Assembly: GCF_023824195.1 (NCBI RefSeq)
Contig: NZ_CP085442.1
Coordinates: 4,797,501-4,861,500 of the forward strand
Length of the DNA: 64,000 nt
Origin: Priestia megaterium
Lineage (GTDB): Bacteria > Bacillota > Bacilli > Bacillales > Bacillaceae_H
Reading direction: 5' to 3'
How positions within the stretch are numbered: the stretch's first letter is position 1; each line of letters opens with the position of its first letter. The notes below the pieces were generated by a model. The model was not told where the DNA came from and did not search any database. It saw only the letters and a program-made list of their open reading frames with translations. Made by a program: the position numbers and the translations under genes. Below are positions 34,872 through 44,573 of the stretch, one piece after another.

Positions 34872-35364
34872 AGGAATGTCATCCACCTTTTTTAGTTATA
34901 GTCACAAGTATGTCTTACAAATATAATGATAAGAGCAATTTTATTTGGTTTGCTTTTTTATGTTAGTTTGAGCAAGAACGATCATCGCTATCCATTTATT
35001 ATTCATATAAGAAAAATAATGTGAACCACTTCACGTTCTTTTTTAAAAAAATACATTTTTTCTTTTTCAAAAAAATGTAAGCATAAGTCCTAGCTTGATT
35101 TACACAAACATCTTATGCTTTTTTAATCGTTTTTTCAACCCTTCACTTTGTATTTACAAGCTTTTAAATTTTCAATTACTTTCCTGTATACCCAGTTTTA
35201 TATTTGACCAAAACGTGTGGTTATGTTAATGATTGCAAATACTGATCATTAAGTTGAGAAAGTTTCTCAAACATTCCAGCGTGTTTTAATGATATTTTAT
35301 AATTTACTATGCTATCATAAAGTAGAATATGCATTGGCACAGAACAATCTAGAGGTGATTATAA
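34872..35364. other. Intergenic region between yumB and yumC
   Basis: A gene-free, very A/T-rich divergent promoter region. It holds two adjacent stem-loops (35053-35078 and 35079-35120), the second followed by TTTTAA, and a TATAAT at 35298-35303 for yumC. The palindrome TTGAGAAAGTTTCTCAA lies at 35254-35270. Confidence 0.5.
35254..35270. promoter_or_regulatory. Perfect palindrome upstream of yumC
   Basis: TTGAGAAAGTTTCTCAA has 8-bp arms around one base and lies 28 bp before a TATAAT box, a location fitting a transcription factor site. It does not match a Fur box (GATAATGATTATC-like). Confidence 0.45.
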
Positions 35365-36357
35365 ATGAAAGAAGATAAACAAGTATATGATATTACCATC
35401 ATCGGAGGCGGCCCTACAGGCTTATTTACAGCATTTTATGGCGGTATGCGTCAAGCGAGCGTGAAAATTATTGAAAGCTTGCCACAGCTTGGGGGACAGC
35501 TTTCTGCTTTATATCCTGAAAAATATATTTATGACGTAGCTGGTTTTCCAAAAGTACGCGCTCAAGAATTAGTCAATAACCTAAAAGAGCAAATGGATCA
35601 ATTTAAACCTGCAGTTGCGCTAGAGCAAGCCGTAGAAAAGGTAGAAAAACAAGCGGACGGCGTATTTCGATTAACTACTAATTCTGAAGTCCACTATTCA
35701 AAAACACTTATTATTACGGCTGGAAATGGTGCCTTCAAGCCCCGTAAAATCGAGCTAGAAAACGCAGAACAGTTCGAGCAAACGAACCTTCATTATTTTG
35801 TGGATGATATGAACAAATTCAAAGGCCGCAAAGTATTAGTATGCGGGGGCGGGGATTCTGCTGTAGACTGGTCTCTTATGTTAGAGCCGATCGCAGAAAA
35901 AGTAACGTTAACTCATCGCCGAGACAAGTTCCGCGCTCATGAACACAGCGTAGAAAACTTGCATAATTCATCAGTTGATATTAAAACACCATATGTACCG
36001 GTTGAATTTATTGGAGATGACCGTATTACACAAGTTGTGTTAGAAAATACAAAAGGCGAAGAAAAGACAGTAGTAGACGTAGATGATGTTATTGTAAACT
36101 TTGGATTTGTTTCTTCTCTAGGTCCAATTAAAGAATGGGACTTAGATTTAGAGAAAAATGCAATTGTTGTTAACTCAAAGCAAGAAACAAATATTCCTGG
36201 CATCTATGCAGCAGGTGATGTCTGCACATATGATGGAAAAGTAAAACTCATCGTGGCAGGATTTGGCGAAGGTCCGACTGCCGTTAATAACGCTAAAGCA
36301 TACATTGATCCAAAGGCTCGCTTACAGCCTATGCACAGTACGTCAATGTTCTCATAA
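35365..36357 (+). CDS. yumC: Ferredoxin/flavodoxin-NADP+ reductase, type 2 (YumC)
   Basis: This 330-residue protein is a thioredoxin-reductase-like [20 protein letters not shown] binds [18 protein letters not shown] binds NADPH, and [14 protein letters not shown] is the C-terminal FAD contact. It lacks the CxxC redox pair of thioredoxin reductase, which is diagnostic. B. subtilis YumC is essential and moves electrons between NADPH and ferredoxin or flavodoxin. AGAGGTGA precedes the ATG. Fe-S and flavin enzymes cluster around it. Confidence 0.95.
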   Translation: MKEDKQVYDITIIGGGPTGLFTAFYGGMRQASVKIIESLPQLGGQLSALYPEKYIYDVAGFPKVRAQELVNNLKEQMDQFKPAVALEQAVEKVEKQADGVFRLTTNSEVHYSKTLIITAGNGAFKPRKIELENAEQFEQTNLHYFVDDMNKFKGRKVLVCGGGDSAVDWSLMLEPIAEKVTLTHRRDKFRAHEHSVENLHNSSVDIKTPYVPVEFIGDDRITQVVLENTKGEEKTVVDVDDVIVNFGFVSSLGPIKEWDLDLEKNAIVVNSKQETNIPGIYAAGDVCTYDGKVKLIVAGFGEGPTAVNNAKAYIDPKARLQPMHSTSMFS

Positions 36358-36387
36358 AAAAAGCAGGCTCTCGCCTGCTTTTTTTAT
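36357..36387. terminator. Bidirectional terminator after yumC
   Basis: AAAAGCAGGC and GCCTGCTTTT form the stem, with long A- and T-runs. Confidence 0.9.
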
Positions 36388-36902
36388 TGCTGGATTGGTG
36401 TAACCATTCGATGAATGATTTCACTCATCATTTCTGCATCACTGCTTATTAAACAGATTTCATAAAAGTAATGGTTTCCTTCTTGACTAGTTACGCTCAT
36501 TCTGTAGGCCTTCAAACCTTCGAGCTTGCTTAAATATTTTACTACCTCTGATTGACCGACAATACGTTCAATAAGCAGAATATGCTCTCCTTCAACTGCT
36601 CCGTAGCTTGCGGCCAGAGATGCGTTAGCATTTTCATAATAGCGAATGTAAGGTTCAGAATGGTTAAGAGACGCAGAGGACGAGTTTTGATGACAGGCTT
36701 CACCTGAGGAAAAAGGCAAATGTTGAACAAATAAATGCGATTCACTGAAGTGAATACTTTTTGCATCCTTAGACTCCATTTTCCTACTTTCAAGTTTTAA
36801 CCAGTTTATAAACCCCTTCCATAGAATAGGCAGAGTGTTTTTTTTGCGAAAACTTCCGTAACCTCCTACTTGTTCCGCGTCGTAACGAGTCGCATCTATC
36901 AA
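36384..36902 (-). CDS. Hypothetical protein of 172 residues
   Basis: This protein is predicted soluble; the N-terminal half is basic and Ser-rich without clear structure. The C-terminal half (from about residue 95), with YGAVEGEHILLIERIVGQSEV, looks like a compact alpha/beta domain. I recognise no family. Translation probably begins at TTG 36902, about 10 bp behind GAGGAG. It lies between yumC and erpA, a position that differs from B. subtilis, so it may be lineage-specific. It shares a terminator with yumC. Confidence 0.6.
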   Translation of the reverse strand: MIDATRYDAEQVGGYGSFRKKNTLPILWKGFINWLKLESRKMESKDAKSIHFSESHLFVQHLPFSSGEACHQNSSSASLNHSEPYIRYYENANASLAASYGAVEGEHILLIERIVGQSEVVKYLSKLEGLKAYRMSVTSQEGNHYFYEICLISSDAEMMSEIIHRMVTPIQQ

Positions 36903-36997
36903 ATCCGTTCATCTCCTCTTTTTTATTGAGTATAAAAAAGACTGATTATTCAGTCAACATGTTTGGTAGATGATGTAACATACAAAAATTTCTCACT

Positions 36998-37040
36998 AAA
37001 AAAGCTTTCTTCACCAGATGAGGTGAAGAAAGCTTTTTTA
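36998..37040. terminator. Terminator of erpA
   Basis: AAAAAAGCTTTCTTCACC and GGTGAAGAAAGCTTTTTT form an 18-bp stem with a 6-base loop. Confidence 0.93.
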
Positions 37041-37051
37041 TAAAAATATAC

Positions 37052-37417
37052 TTAGCACTCTTCAGGAGCACCTGCGTTGCTTGCTGTACGGAAAGAAGAG
37101 CCGCAGCCGCATGCTGCAATGGCGTTCGGGTTATCAATTGTAAACCCTCCGCCTAGCATAGATTGCTTGTAATCAATTTTTACATCTTTTAAAATTGGAG
37201 CACTTTCGCTATCTACAAGAATCTTAATGCCATGTTGTTCAAACAGCGTATCGTTTTCATTTACTTCGTGAGCAAAACCCATGCCGTAAGAAAGACCTGA
37301 ACAGCCTCCTCCATTTACATTAACACGTAAATAAGCATTTTCTTCTTCATGTTCTTTCATCATATCTTTTATTTGAAAGCTTGCAGCTTCTGTAATTGTT
37401 AGGATATCTTGACTCAT
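37052..37417 (-). CDS. erpA: A-type Fe-S cluster carrier (ErpA/YutM)
   Basis: This 121-residue HesB/IscA family protein delivers Fe-S clusters to apo-proteins. The three conserved Cys are present: one in NGGGCSGLSY and two in ACGCGSSF, with an extra Cys at the extreme C-terminus (GAPEEC). It is equivalent to B. subtilis YutM. GGAGG precedes the ATG. Partners here are yutI nearby and the suf operon about 18 kb further on; aconitase and lipoyl synthase LipA (50.5 kb) are typical clients, by inference. Confidence 0.92.
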   Translation of the reverse strand: MSQDILTITEAASFQIKDMMKEHEEENAYLRVNVNGGGCSGLSYGMGFAHEVNENDTLFEQHGIKILVDSESAPILKDVKIDYKQSMLGGGFTIDNPNAIAACGCGSSFRTASNAGAPEEC

Positions 37418-37492
37418 TTTTAAACAGACCTCCTTTTTTGTTTAGTATACGACGAAATGTCTGTGACGACAAATCGTCTGCCTCTTCATTTT

Positions 37493-38347
37493 TTAATAAT
37501 AATACGTGCCGTCACAAATCACATTGGCTGGACCTGTCATTAATACATTGCCTTTATTTTGCCAAACAATCGTTAAATCTCCTCCAGCGAGGTGTACGAC
37601 AGTAGGAACATCTTTTTTCGTCTTCTCATTTAACACAGAAGAAACAACAGCAGCGCATGCTCCTGTCCCACATGCTTGAGTGATACCCGAACCTCTTTCC
37701 CATACACGAAAGTTCAGCTCTCTTTCGTTCACTACCTCAACAAATTCAACGTTCACTCCTTCTGGGAAACGCGAATCTTTTTCAACCACAGGGCCTAATG
37801 TAGTAAGAGGCGCTTGTTCAATATCATTTACGTAAAAGACGACGTGAGGATTTCCCATTGATACAGCCGTCCCTTTTAACCGTTCTTTTCCAAATTCCAT
37901 CTCTTCATCAACAACTTGGTGTTGGCTTGCTCCCGTCATTGGAATTTGTTCTCTAGCTAAAATAGGCTCTCCCATATCGATTGTTACTTCTGGAACTTCA
38001 TTTCCCTGCGGATGCACCGTTGCTTCTACAACTCCAGAAAGCGTTTCGATAAAAAATCTTTCGCTTGTTACTAAATTATGTTCATATGCATATTTAGCTA
38101 CACATCTTAAACCGTTTCCGCAGTTTTTTGCTTCCGAGCCGTCATTATTAAATACGCGCATTTTCACATCTGCACGTTCAGATGGACAAATAAGAATCAT
38201 TCCATCCGATCCGATTCCCGTATAAACATTTGAGACTTTTACAGCAAGCGGTGCTAACTCTTGCTCTTCTATATGTTCTTCAAACATATTTACGTAGATA
38301 TAGTTGTTGCCAAGCGCATGCATTTTTGTAAACTGAAATTTTTTCAT
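37493..38347 (-). CDS. dapF: Diaminopimelate epimerase
   Basis: This 284-residue enzyme converts LL- to meso-diaminopimelate, used for lysine and peptidoglycan. The two catalytic Cys are visible in [14 protein letters not shown] and in [23 protein letters not shown] is the family start. The frame runs to 38503, but ATG 38347 behind GGGTGATAA fits the 284-residue B. subtilis protein. It has a long upstream region containing a hairpin. Confidence 0.96.
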   Translation of the reverse strand: MKKFQFTKMHALGNNYIYVNMFEEHIEEQELAPLAVKVSNVYTGIGSDGMILICPSERADVKMRVFNNDGSEAKNCGNGLRCVAKYAYEHNLVTSERFFIETLSGVVEATVHPQGNEVPEVTIDMGEPILAREQIPMTGASQHQVVDEEMEFGKERLKGTAVSMGNPHVVFYVNDIEQAPLTTLGPVVEKDSRFPEGVNVEFVEVVNERELNFRVWERGSGITQACGTGACAAVVSSVLNEKTKKDVPTVVHLAGGDLTIVWQNKGNVLMTGPANVICDGTYYY

Positions 38348-38433
38348 ATTATCACCCATTATTTTTTTATGTAGCTCTAGTATAAAGTGATTCTCTTTTG
38401 TACACAATAATATCATCCCCCGTTTTTTTAGCT

Positions 38434-38465
38434 CCTTAATCATAAAGATTAAGGGGTTTTTTATT
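38434..38465 (+). terminator. Terminator-like hairpin without an upstream plus-strand gene
   Basis: CCTTAATC and GATTAAGG form an 8-bp stem followed on the plus strand by GGTTTTTTATTTT. On the minus strand it would be a hairpin in the dapF leader. Confidence 0.5.
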
Positions 38466-38552
38466 TTGTCCTCCTTTGGAGTATTAAAAAACAAAATAAG
38501 CATTATGATTGCAAAGAGGATGGTTAAAGCGCAGATATTTGCTCAAAAACGC

Positions 38553-38584
38553 ATAAAAAAGCACGGCAAAACTAGCCGTGCTTA
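38553..38584 (-). terminator. Terminator of yuzB
   Basis: On the minus strand AAGCACGGC and GCCGTGCTT form a stem with a 7-base loop, followed by TTTTTT. Confidence 0.88.
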
Positions 38585-38649
38585 CATCATCTATTCTATT
38601 AGCCTCATGTCCCTCTCCTGATAAAAAGAGATACGACAGCGGGGATAGT

Positions 38650-38889
38650 TTAAAACATTGGGTTTTCTTCTAAATGAATGTAGATATTATCTACTAACTG
38701 TTCAGGTGTTTCCGCCGTAACAATCTCTCCGTTCACCAAGGCAAATAAAGATTGTGAACATTTCCCGCAATAACCTAAACATCCGTATTCAATAATATCT
38801 AGATTTGGATCTTTTTCAAGCTTTTCTAAAGCTGCTTGAGAACCGCTGGCTAAATTGCTAACGCAAAATTCAATAATTGGCTGTATCAC
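38650..38889 (-). CDS. yuzB: DUF1450 family protein (YuzB)
   Basis: This 79-residue protein has the pattern [13 protein letters not shown] with one Cys and [19 protein letters not shown] with three more, which resembles a thioredoxin-like 2Fe-2S ferredoxin fold (C-x8-C plus C-x3-C arrangements). Function is unknown. GTG 38898 lies inside the ribosome site AGAGGTG; GTG 38889, six bases behind it, matches the B. subtilis length of about 78 residues and is chosen. Neighbours are redox and Fe-S genes. Confidence 0.8.
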   Translation of the reverse strand: MIQPIIEFCVSNLASGSQAALEKLEKDPNLDIIEYGCLGYCGKCSQSLFALVNGEIVTAETPEQLVDNIYIHLEENPMF

Positions 38890-39272
38890 GTTTTTCACCT
38901 CTCTACTATTAGTTTATCCTATCTCCTTTCATTTTCAACGTCAACTTTGGAAATTTACGTTCATTTTGCACATGCTTTTTAGCTTCATAGACTTTTTTCA
39001 AAAAAACGTATAAACAAAGCTTCATTACGGGGATAGCTTGAAATTATGTTGAAACATATTGTGGTTTTTTATTAATTTAGTTATACTTTTATGTATAGAA
39101 AACCAAACGAGGTTATATTAAATTATTATTTAAGTAAAATATGTTATCTTATATAGCCTTTCATATCTTTTTGGCAACCATCCTTATTAACGGTAATTTG
39201 TACTCTCCTATTCTTAAAAGCAAGAATAATAGAGAGAAAACAAAAATGCATGAAGCTAAAGGGGAAATTCAC
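38890..39272. other. Intergenic region between yuzB and yutJ
   Basis: About 380 bp, A/T-rich. TTGTGG (39059-39064) and TATACT (39082-39087) with 17-bp spacing form a likely yutJ promoter. The transcript would have an untranslated leader of about 180 nt, in which ATTCTT and AAGAAT form a small hairpin near 39210. The yutJ frame stays open upstream to ATG 39141 and would add a hydrophobic N-terminus, but that ATG has no ribosome site. Confidence 0.5.
39059..39087 (+). promoter_or_regulatory. Sigma-A type promoter of yutJ
   Basis: TTGTGG, 17 bp, TATACT. It lies about 185 bp before the chosen start codon. Confidence 0.55.
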
Positions 39273-40337
39273 ATGAAGAACCTTGTCATACTGGGCGGCG
39301 GATACGGTGGTATGCGCGTTTTGCAGCGCCTTTTTCCGAATCAATTGCCTAACGATGTAGAAGTAACGCTTATTGACAAAGCACCTTATCACTCACTAAA
39401 AACTGAATTCTATGCACTTGCAGCTGGAACAATCTCTGATCAGCATGTTCGTGTTGCTTTTCCTGAACACCCTCGCTTAAAGATTCGCTACGGCTGTGTA
39501 AAACGCATAGACCTGAAAGAGAAATGTGTCTATGTGGATGATCAAATGATCGCTTATGATGACCTGATTGTAGGACTCGGATGTGAAGATAAATATCATG
39601 GAGTTCCCGGAGCTCTTGAGCATACATACAGCATTCAATCCATTGATGCTTCACGAGCAACTTATCAGACATTAAACAACTTGCCCGCCCACGCTACTGT
39701 TTCAATTGTAGGAGCTGGATTAAGCGGAGTAGAACTAGCAAGCGAGCTAAGAGAAAGCCGCCCGGATTTAAAAATCATCTTATTTGACCGCGGTAAATTA
39801 ATTTTATCTGCTTTCCCAGAACGTTTAAGTAATTACGTTCAAACTTGGTTTACTTCAAACGGTGTCGAAATCGTAAATAGTGCTAATATTACAAAAGTAG
39901 AACCGAACATTCTTTATAATCATGATGAGCCCATTCAAAGCGATGCAATCGTGTGGACAGCGGGTATCCAGCCAAATAAAGTGGTACGCGATTTAGACGT
40001 AGAAAAGGATCCTCAAGGACGCGTCGTATTGACAAAATACCATAACTTGCCTGACGATGAAAATGTCTACATTTTAGGTGATTGTGCAAGCCTACCGCAT
40101 GCACCAAGTGCTCAGCTTGCAGAAGGTCAGGCTGAACAAATTGTGCAAGTACTTCTTCACCGCTGGAAAGGCGAAGCACTTCCGGATGAATTGCCAACTA
40201 TTAAATTAAAAGGCATACTTGGTTCATTAGGCAAAAAGCATGGATTTGGCTTAGTTGCCGAACGTCCAATTACAGGACGCGTAGCTCGATTATTAAAATC
40301 AGGTATTCTTTGGATGTATAAACACCACAGTGGATAA
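39273..40337 (+). CDS. yutJ: NADH dehydrogenase-like FAD protein (YutJ)
   Basis: This 354-residue type II NADH dehydrogenase family member is shorter than YumB. MKNLVILGGGYGGMRVLQRL binds FAD, SIVGAGLSGVELASEL is the NAD(P)H motif, and VYILGDCASLPHAPSAQLAEGQAEQ is split by the FAD-contact Asp. It lacks an obvious C-terminal amphipathic membrane helix. ATG 39273, behind AAAGGGG, was chosen over an upstream in-frame ATG. It is one of three flavin oxidoreductases within 7 kb. Confidence 0.9.
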   Translation: MKNLVILGGGYGGMRVLQRLFPNQLPNDVEVTLIDKAPYHSLKTEFYALAAGTISDQHVRVAFPEHPRLKIRYGCVKRIDLKEKCVYVDDQMIAYDDLIVGLGCEDKYHGVPGALEHTYSIQSIDASRATYQTLNNLPAHATVSIVGAGLSGVELASELRESRPDLKIILFDRGKLILSAFPERLSNYVQTWFTSNGVEIVNSANITKVEPNILYNHDEPIQSDAIVWTAGIQPNKVVRDLDVEKDPQGRVVLTKYHNLPDDENVYILGDCASLPHAPSAQLAEGQAEQIVQVLLHRWKGEALPDELPTIKLKGILGSLGKKHGFGLVAERPITGRVARLLKSGILWMYKHHSG

Positions 40338-40340
40338 AAT

Positions 40341-40378
40341 AAAAGCCGTTAGATGACTGACAATCTAACGGCTTTTTT
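40341..40378. terminator. Bidirectional terminator between yutJ and yuzD
   Basis: GCCGTTAGAT and ATCTAACGGC form a 10-bp stem followed by TTTTTT. Confidence 0.9.
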
Positions 40379-40380
40379 CA

Positions 40381-40707
40381 TTATGATGCGCAGAAACCAT
40401 ACTTCTCCATTTCCTCAAATACGCGCTTTAATTTCGGATTGCCTTCCCCAACAATTTCTCCATTAATGACCACTACAGGATAGAATAAATCTTCCTCAAT
40501 CACACGCTTGGCAAAGGCTGCCTTCTTCGGATCTGCAGGCGGCTCGTTTATATCTACATATGTGATAACAAACGGTTGGTTCGGATATTTGCGAGAAATC
40601 GCTGCCTCTAGCCAATCATAGGTGTCTTTTGAAGACGGCAGGTTAACACAGCTTGCACAAACAATTTCAGCTCCATAAATGCACACTTCTACCTCAGTTG
40701 ATTGCAT
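40381..40707 (-). CDS. yuzD: YuzD family protein (DUF1462, thioredoxin-like)
   Basis: This 108-residue protein has EIVCASCVNLPSS with a CxxC pair near residue 17, and a central FVITYVDINEPP strand, consistent with a thioredoxin-like disulfide fold. Function is unknown. ATG 40707 behind AAGGGGGA is preferred to the frame limit at 40737. It is divergent from yutI (NifU-like), which suggests but does not prove a link to Fe-S or thiol chemistry. Confidence 0.82.
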   Translation of the reverse strand: MQSTEVEVCIYGAEIVCASCVNLPSSKDTYDWLEAAISRKYPNQPFVITYVDINEPPADPKKAAFAKRVIEEDLFYPVVVINGEIVGEGNPKLKRVFEEMEKYGFCAS

Positions 40708-40900
40708 AGCACATCCCCCTTGAATCTTTACATACAAACTGTACGATTATTCACACTTTTACTTCATTATGAATACTATTTTACACAAAACTGATTCATT
40801 GCACATCTTTTTCTTTTAAGGTAACATTACGATGTATACTCCAATAGATTTTTCATGAAAGACCGTTTATAATAAGAGTAGAAGAAAGGAGTCGATAGTT

Positions 40901-41131
40901 ATGTCAGAAATGCACGAGCAAGTTCAAGAAGTATTAGAAAAACTTCGTCCGTTTTTACTTCGCGACGGTGGAGACTGTGAGCTAGTAGACGTAGAGGATG
41001 GTATTGTAAAATTACGTCTTTTAGGCGCTTGCGGAAGCTGCCCAAGTTCAACAATTACGCTAAAAGCTGGTATCGAACGTGCCCTTTTAGAAGAAGTACC
41101 TGGTGTAGTTGAAGTAGAACAAGTATTCTAA
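40901..41131 (+). CDS. yutI: NifU C-terminal domain protein (YutI)
   Basis: This 76-residue single-domain Nfu-type scaffold has [12 protein letters not shown] and the cluster-binding CxxC in [16 protein letters not shown]. Nfu proteins carry Fe-S clusters to clients. It is shorter than many Nfu proteins because no second domain is present. AAAGGAG precedes the ATG. It probably works with ErpA/YutM and the SUF machinery also present in this window. Confidence 0.92.
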   Translation: MSEMHEQVQEVLEKLRPFLLRDGGDCELVDVEDGIVKLRLLGACGSCPSSTITLKAGIERALLEEVPGVVEVEQVF

Positions 41132-41183
41132 TCTCTTTGATTTTATGATAAAAGCAACCTCCCATTTTATTGGGGCTTGCGAA

Positions 41184-41219
41184 TAAAAAATCCTCATTCA
41201 AATGAATGAGGATTTTTTT
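41184..41219. terminator. Bidirectional terminator between yutI and thrB
   Basis: AATCCTCATTC and GAATGAGGATT form a stem with A- and T-runs on each side. Confidence 0.92.
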
Positions 41220-41220
41220 A

Positions 41221-42135
41221 TTAGCTCGTTGTCACTTCAGCTTCTACAAATACACCTTTGCGATCAATTTGTAAAACATCTATTTCGCAGTTCGGCAGTA
41301 AAGCATACATATGTTCAGCAATCGCTTTGCCTTTTCCTTTTGGTGCTAAACATAACACACTCGGACCGGCTCCACTTAGTGACACACCGTATGCGCCGAG
41401 AACTTTTGCTTCTTTTCGCACAAGAGAAAGCTCTGGCACGAGTCTCATGCGATAAGGTTCGTGATATAAATCTTTCTCCATAAATTCGCCTACCAGAGGT
41501 AAATCTTTATTTAACAGGGCTGCTACTAGCATGTTCCCGATTGCCCCAGCTTCTACTGCGTGGCGATAATTAATATCCGAAGGCAGCACATCACGAGCAT
41601 CGGTTGTTTTTAATTCATATTCTGGAATAGCCATCACGATATCGACATCAAATTCAGGTATTTGAGCAATATATGTTTCATTTTCATGATGGTAACCAAC
41701 AACGATTCCGCCGTAAATAGAAGGGCTGACGTTATCGGGATGTCCTTCCATTAAGCTGCTGATGCGAAGCTTTTCTCTTTTTGATAAACGCAAGTCACAC
41801 AGTACATTGGCCAGCTCGATTCCAGCTACGATAGCCGATGCGCTGCTTCCAAGTCCCCTTGCTAATGGAATATTGCTCCAAACAGAGACCTTCGCACTTG
41901 GAAGATCAATGTTAAATTGACGAGCCACGTCTTGTGCCACTTCATACATTAAGTTATCTGTACCTGTAGGAATACTTTGCACTTCTTTTGTCTCAGCGAT
42001 AAAAATCCATTCGTCATGACGCTCTACTGTTAATCTTAAGTAGCGAGATAAAGCCACTCCAATGGAATCAAACCCTGGCCCTAAATTAGCAGAGCTAGCT
42101 GGGACCGTAATGACAAAACGTTCATTTTCTAGCAT
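41221..42135 (-). CDS. thrB: Homoserine kinase
   Basis: This 304-residue GHMP kinase phosphorylates homoserine for threonine synthesis. It has [19 protein letters not shown], the ATP-binding [15 protein letters not shown] and the C-terminal [12 protein letters not shown] motif. Its start overlaps the end of thrC by 7 bp, implying translational coupling. It is the last gene of the hom-thrC-thrB operon, with a strong terminator shared with yutI. Confidence 0.96.
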   Translation of the reverse strand: MLENERFVITVPASSANLGPGFDSIGVALSRYLRLTVERHDEWIFIAETKEVQSIPTGTDNLMYEVAQDVARQFNIDLPSAKVSVWSNIPLARGLGSSASAIVAGIELANVLCDLRLSKREKLRISSLMEGHPDNVSPSIYGGIVVGYHHENETYIAQIPEFDVDIVMAIPEYELKTTDARDVLPSDINYRHAVEAGAIGNMLVAALLNKDLPLVGEFMEKDLYHEPYRMRLVPELSLVRKEAKVLGAYGVSLSGAGPSVLCLAPKGKGKAIAEHMYALLPNCEIDVLQIDRKGVFVEAEVTTS

Positions 42136-43193
42136 GAAGCAACGACACCTTGGATATACTCAAATACCTTTTCTTCATCATTTGGTAAAACCACTGGCTT
42201 TACATTGTGAGCATCGATTGCTACGTTTGGATCTTTTAATCCGTTACCTGTTAGTACAGCGACAACCGTTGAACCTTTTGCAATTTTACCAGAAGCTACA
42301 TCTTTAAACACACCAGCTATTGAAGCGCAAGAACCTGGCTCTGCAAATACACCTTCTTTGCGTGCAATTGTACGATATGCTTCTAAGATTTGTTCATCTG
42401 TTACTTCATCAATTTTTCCGTTTGATTCTTTTGCTGCGTTTACAGCATAATCCCAGCTTGCTGGATTTCCGATTCGAATAGCCGTTGCAATTGTTTCTGG
42501 ATTTTCGATAACTTGATTACGCACGATCGCCGCTGCACCTTCTGCTTCAAACCCGTGCATATGAGGAAGAGACGTTTGGTGACGTTCACTGTATTCTTTG
42601 AATCCTTTCCAGTAAGCTGTAATATTACCTGCATTCCCCACTGGGATAGCTAAAACGTCAGGCGCTTTTCCAAGCTGTTCACAAATCTCGAAAGAAGCTG
42701 TTTTTTGCCCTTCAATACGGTATGGGTTCACGGAGTTTACAAGTGCAACTGGTGATGTTTCACTTAGCTTACGAACCATAGAAAGCGCTTGGTCAAAGTT
42801 TCCTTCAATTGCTACAATTTCTGCACCATACATAACAGCTTGAGCTAATTTCCCCATCGCAATTTTCCCATTTGGAATAACAACGATACAGCGCATGCCA
42901 GCGCGTGATGCATAAGCTGCTGCAGCTGCGGATGTGTTACCGGTAGATGCACAAATAACCGTATTGCTTCCTTCTTCTTTTGCTTTTGCTACAGCCATTA
43001 CCATTCCGCGGTCTTTAAATGACCCCGTTGGATTTAACCCTTCTACTTTCACGTGTAAATCAATGCCTAGCTCTTTTGATAAATGAGCAAGATGAATTAA
43101 GGGCGTATTTCCTTCATGTAGTGTAAGCATAGGTGTTTTCTCTGTTACAGGTAAAAATTCTTTATATTCAGCTAATAGACCTTTCCACATCAT
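42129..43193 (-). CDS. thrC: Threonine synthase
   Basis: This 354-residue PLP enzyme turns O-phosphohomoserine into threonine. The PLP Lys is in [11 protein letters not shown], the phosphate-binding loop is PVGNAGNI, and [15 protein letters not shown] is the substrate loop. Its start codon overlaps the hom stop by 4 bp, and it overlaps thrB downstream. The length is that of the short Bacillus enzyme, without the N-terminal extension of other ThrC forms. Confidence 0.96.
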   Translation of the reverse strand: MMWKGLLAEYKEFLPVTEKTPMLTLHEGNTPLIHLAHLSKELGIDLHVKVEGLNPTGSFKDRGMVMAVAKAKEEGSNTVICASTGNTSAAAAAYASRAGMRCIVVIPNGKIAMGKLAQAVMYGAEIVAIEGNFDQALSMVRKLSETSPVALVNSVNPYRIEGQKTASFEICEQLGKAPDVLAIPVGNAGNITAYWKGFKEYSERHQTSLPHMHGFEAEGAAAIVRNQVIENPETIATAIRIGNPASWDYAVNAAKESNGKIDEVTDEQILEAYRTIARKEGVFAEPGSCASIAGVFKDVASGKIAKGSTVVAVLTGNGLKDPNVAIDAHNVKPVVLPNDEEKVFEYIQGVVASC

Positions 43194-44491
43194 ACTGTGC
43201 CAACTCCCTCTACGCGGTAACTGCTTTTTACATTTTCTACAATTGGTAAATCCCGAAGCTGCTGAAGGATTTCCTCATAATCTTTTTGAGATGTTTTGTG
43301 TGTAACAACAACAATTTCAGCTAATTCGCTTCCTTTCACAGGAAGTTGGATAATTTTTTCGAAGCTCACGCCACGCTCTGAAAATAGTGTTGTTAATTTT
43401 GCAAATGCTCCAACTTGATCTTTAACATGAATACGTAAGAAATGCTTCGAGAACATTTCATCTTCTGTTTTTAACTGTTTTGGATACTGAGGTGTTACCG
43501 CACTTTTCCCATTCACACCTAAACGCATGTTTTTCATAACACCTACTAAATCTGATACAACAGCAGTGGCAGTTGGCAGGCTTCCTGCCCCCGGTCCATA
43601 AAACATCGTCTCGCCGACAGCTTCTCCGTATACATATACAGCGTTGTACTCATCGCTTACTGAAGCAAGAGGATGTGTATCTGCTAAAAGAGTTGGTTGA
43701 ACACTAACTTCTACATTGTCTCCGTCACGATGTGCATATCCAATCAGCTTCATCGTATAGCCTAATTGTTTACTATATTGCAAGTCGTCTTCTGTTACTT
43801 CTGTAATACCTTGAACACGAACATCATCCAAGTCAATTTTCATTGAAAAGCCTAGTGTAGCCAAGATTGCCATTTTGCGAGCAGCATCTAAACCACCTAC
43901 GTCAGAAGTTGGATCCGCTTCAGCATATCCTAAATCCTGCGCTTCTTTTAACACTTCATCATAAGCGCTTCCTTCTTTTGTCATTTTCGTTAAAATGAAG
44001 TTTGTTGTTCCATTTACAATTCCCATCATTTTGGTAATACGATCAGATGCTAATCCATCTGCTAATCCACGAAGAATTGGAATACCGCCTGCTACACTTG
44101 CTTCATAAAATAAATCACAGCTATTTTCAGAAGCTACTGTTAATAATTCTGAGCCGTAAACTGCCATTAAATCTTTGTTTGCCGTTACAACATGCTTTTT
44201 ATTACGAAGGGCTGTTAAGATATAATCTCTTGTTTCTTCAACGCCACCCATTACTTCAATGACAACGTCAATCTCCGCGTTATGTAAAACGTCTTCAACA
44301 TTCGTTGTTAATTTATCTTCACTGATTTCTACGTCACGTTTCTTATCAATATCTTTAACTACTACTTTCTTAACTTCTACAGGACATCCGACTTGATGAC
44401 TTAATTTATCCTGATGATTTTCAATAATTTTGACTACTCCGCTTCCTACCGTTCCTAACCCTAATAATCCTACTGAAATACTTTTTGTCAT
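43190..44491 (-). CDS. hom: Homoserine dehydrogenase
   Basis: This 433-residue enzyme reduces aspartate semialdehyde to homoserine with NAD(P)H. The N-terminal [14 protein letters not shown] is the nucleotide site, GGIPILRGL and [11 protein letters not shown] are catalytic-domain motifs, and the C-terminal ~80 residues form an ACT domain expected to sense threonine. ATG 44491 behind AGAGGTGAGG gives 433 residues, equal to B. subtilis Hom. A sigma-A promoter lies about 60 bp upstream; no T-box or other riboswitch is visible in the short leader. Confidence 0.96.
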   Translation of the reverse strand: MTKSISVGLLGLGTVGSGVVKIIENHQDKLSHQVGCPVEVKKVVVKDIDKKRDVEISEDKLTTNVEDVLHNAEIDVVIEVMGGVEETRDYILTALRNKKHVVTANKDLMAVYGSELLTVASENSCDLFYEASVAGGIPILRGLADGLASDRITKMMGIVNGTTNFILTKMTKEGSAYDEVLKEAQDLGYAEADPTSDVGGLDAARKMAILATLGFSMKIDLDDVRVQGITEVTEDDLQYSKQLGYTMKLIGYAHRDGDNVEVSVQPTLLADTHPLASVSDEYNAVYVYGEAVGETMFYGPGAGSLPTATAVVSDLVGVMKNMRLGVNGKSAVTPQYPKQLKTEDEMFSKHFLRIHVKDQVGAFAKLTTLFSERGVSFEKIIQLPVKGSELAEIVVVTHKTSQKDYEEILQQLRDLPIVENVKSSYRVEGVGTV

Positions 44492-44544
44492 ATTCCTCAC
44501 CTCTGTGTTCTTTCTACGTATACATTTGTTCTCTTATAGAGGAC

Positions 44545-44573
44545 ATTATAGACCTTATTTTTCTTTTTTACAA
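44545..44573 (-). promoter_or_regulatory. Sigma-A type promoter of hom-thrC-thrB
   Basis: On the minus strand TTGTAA (44568-44573), 17 bp, TATAAT (44545-44550). It is the best -10 match in the region. Confidence 0.75.

Larger units (their letters stand above)
38348..38649. other. Gene-free stretch between yuzB and dapF
   Basis: About 300 bp. It contains a hairpin with a T-run on the plus strand (38434-38465), where no plus-strand gene ends, and the yuzB terminator (38553-38584). A 38-codon plus-strand frame at 38505 has no ribosome site and was discounted. Confidence 0.5.

Noticed and set aside
38505..38621. 38-codon plus-strand frame between yuzB and dapF
   Set aside because: No ribosome site, and it runs through the yuzB terminator hairpin.
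39141..39272. Hydrophobic N-terminal extension in frame with yutJ
   Set aside because: ATG 39141 has no Shine-Dalgarno site, while ATG 39273 has AAAGGGG; relatives start at MKNLVILGGGYGG.
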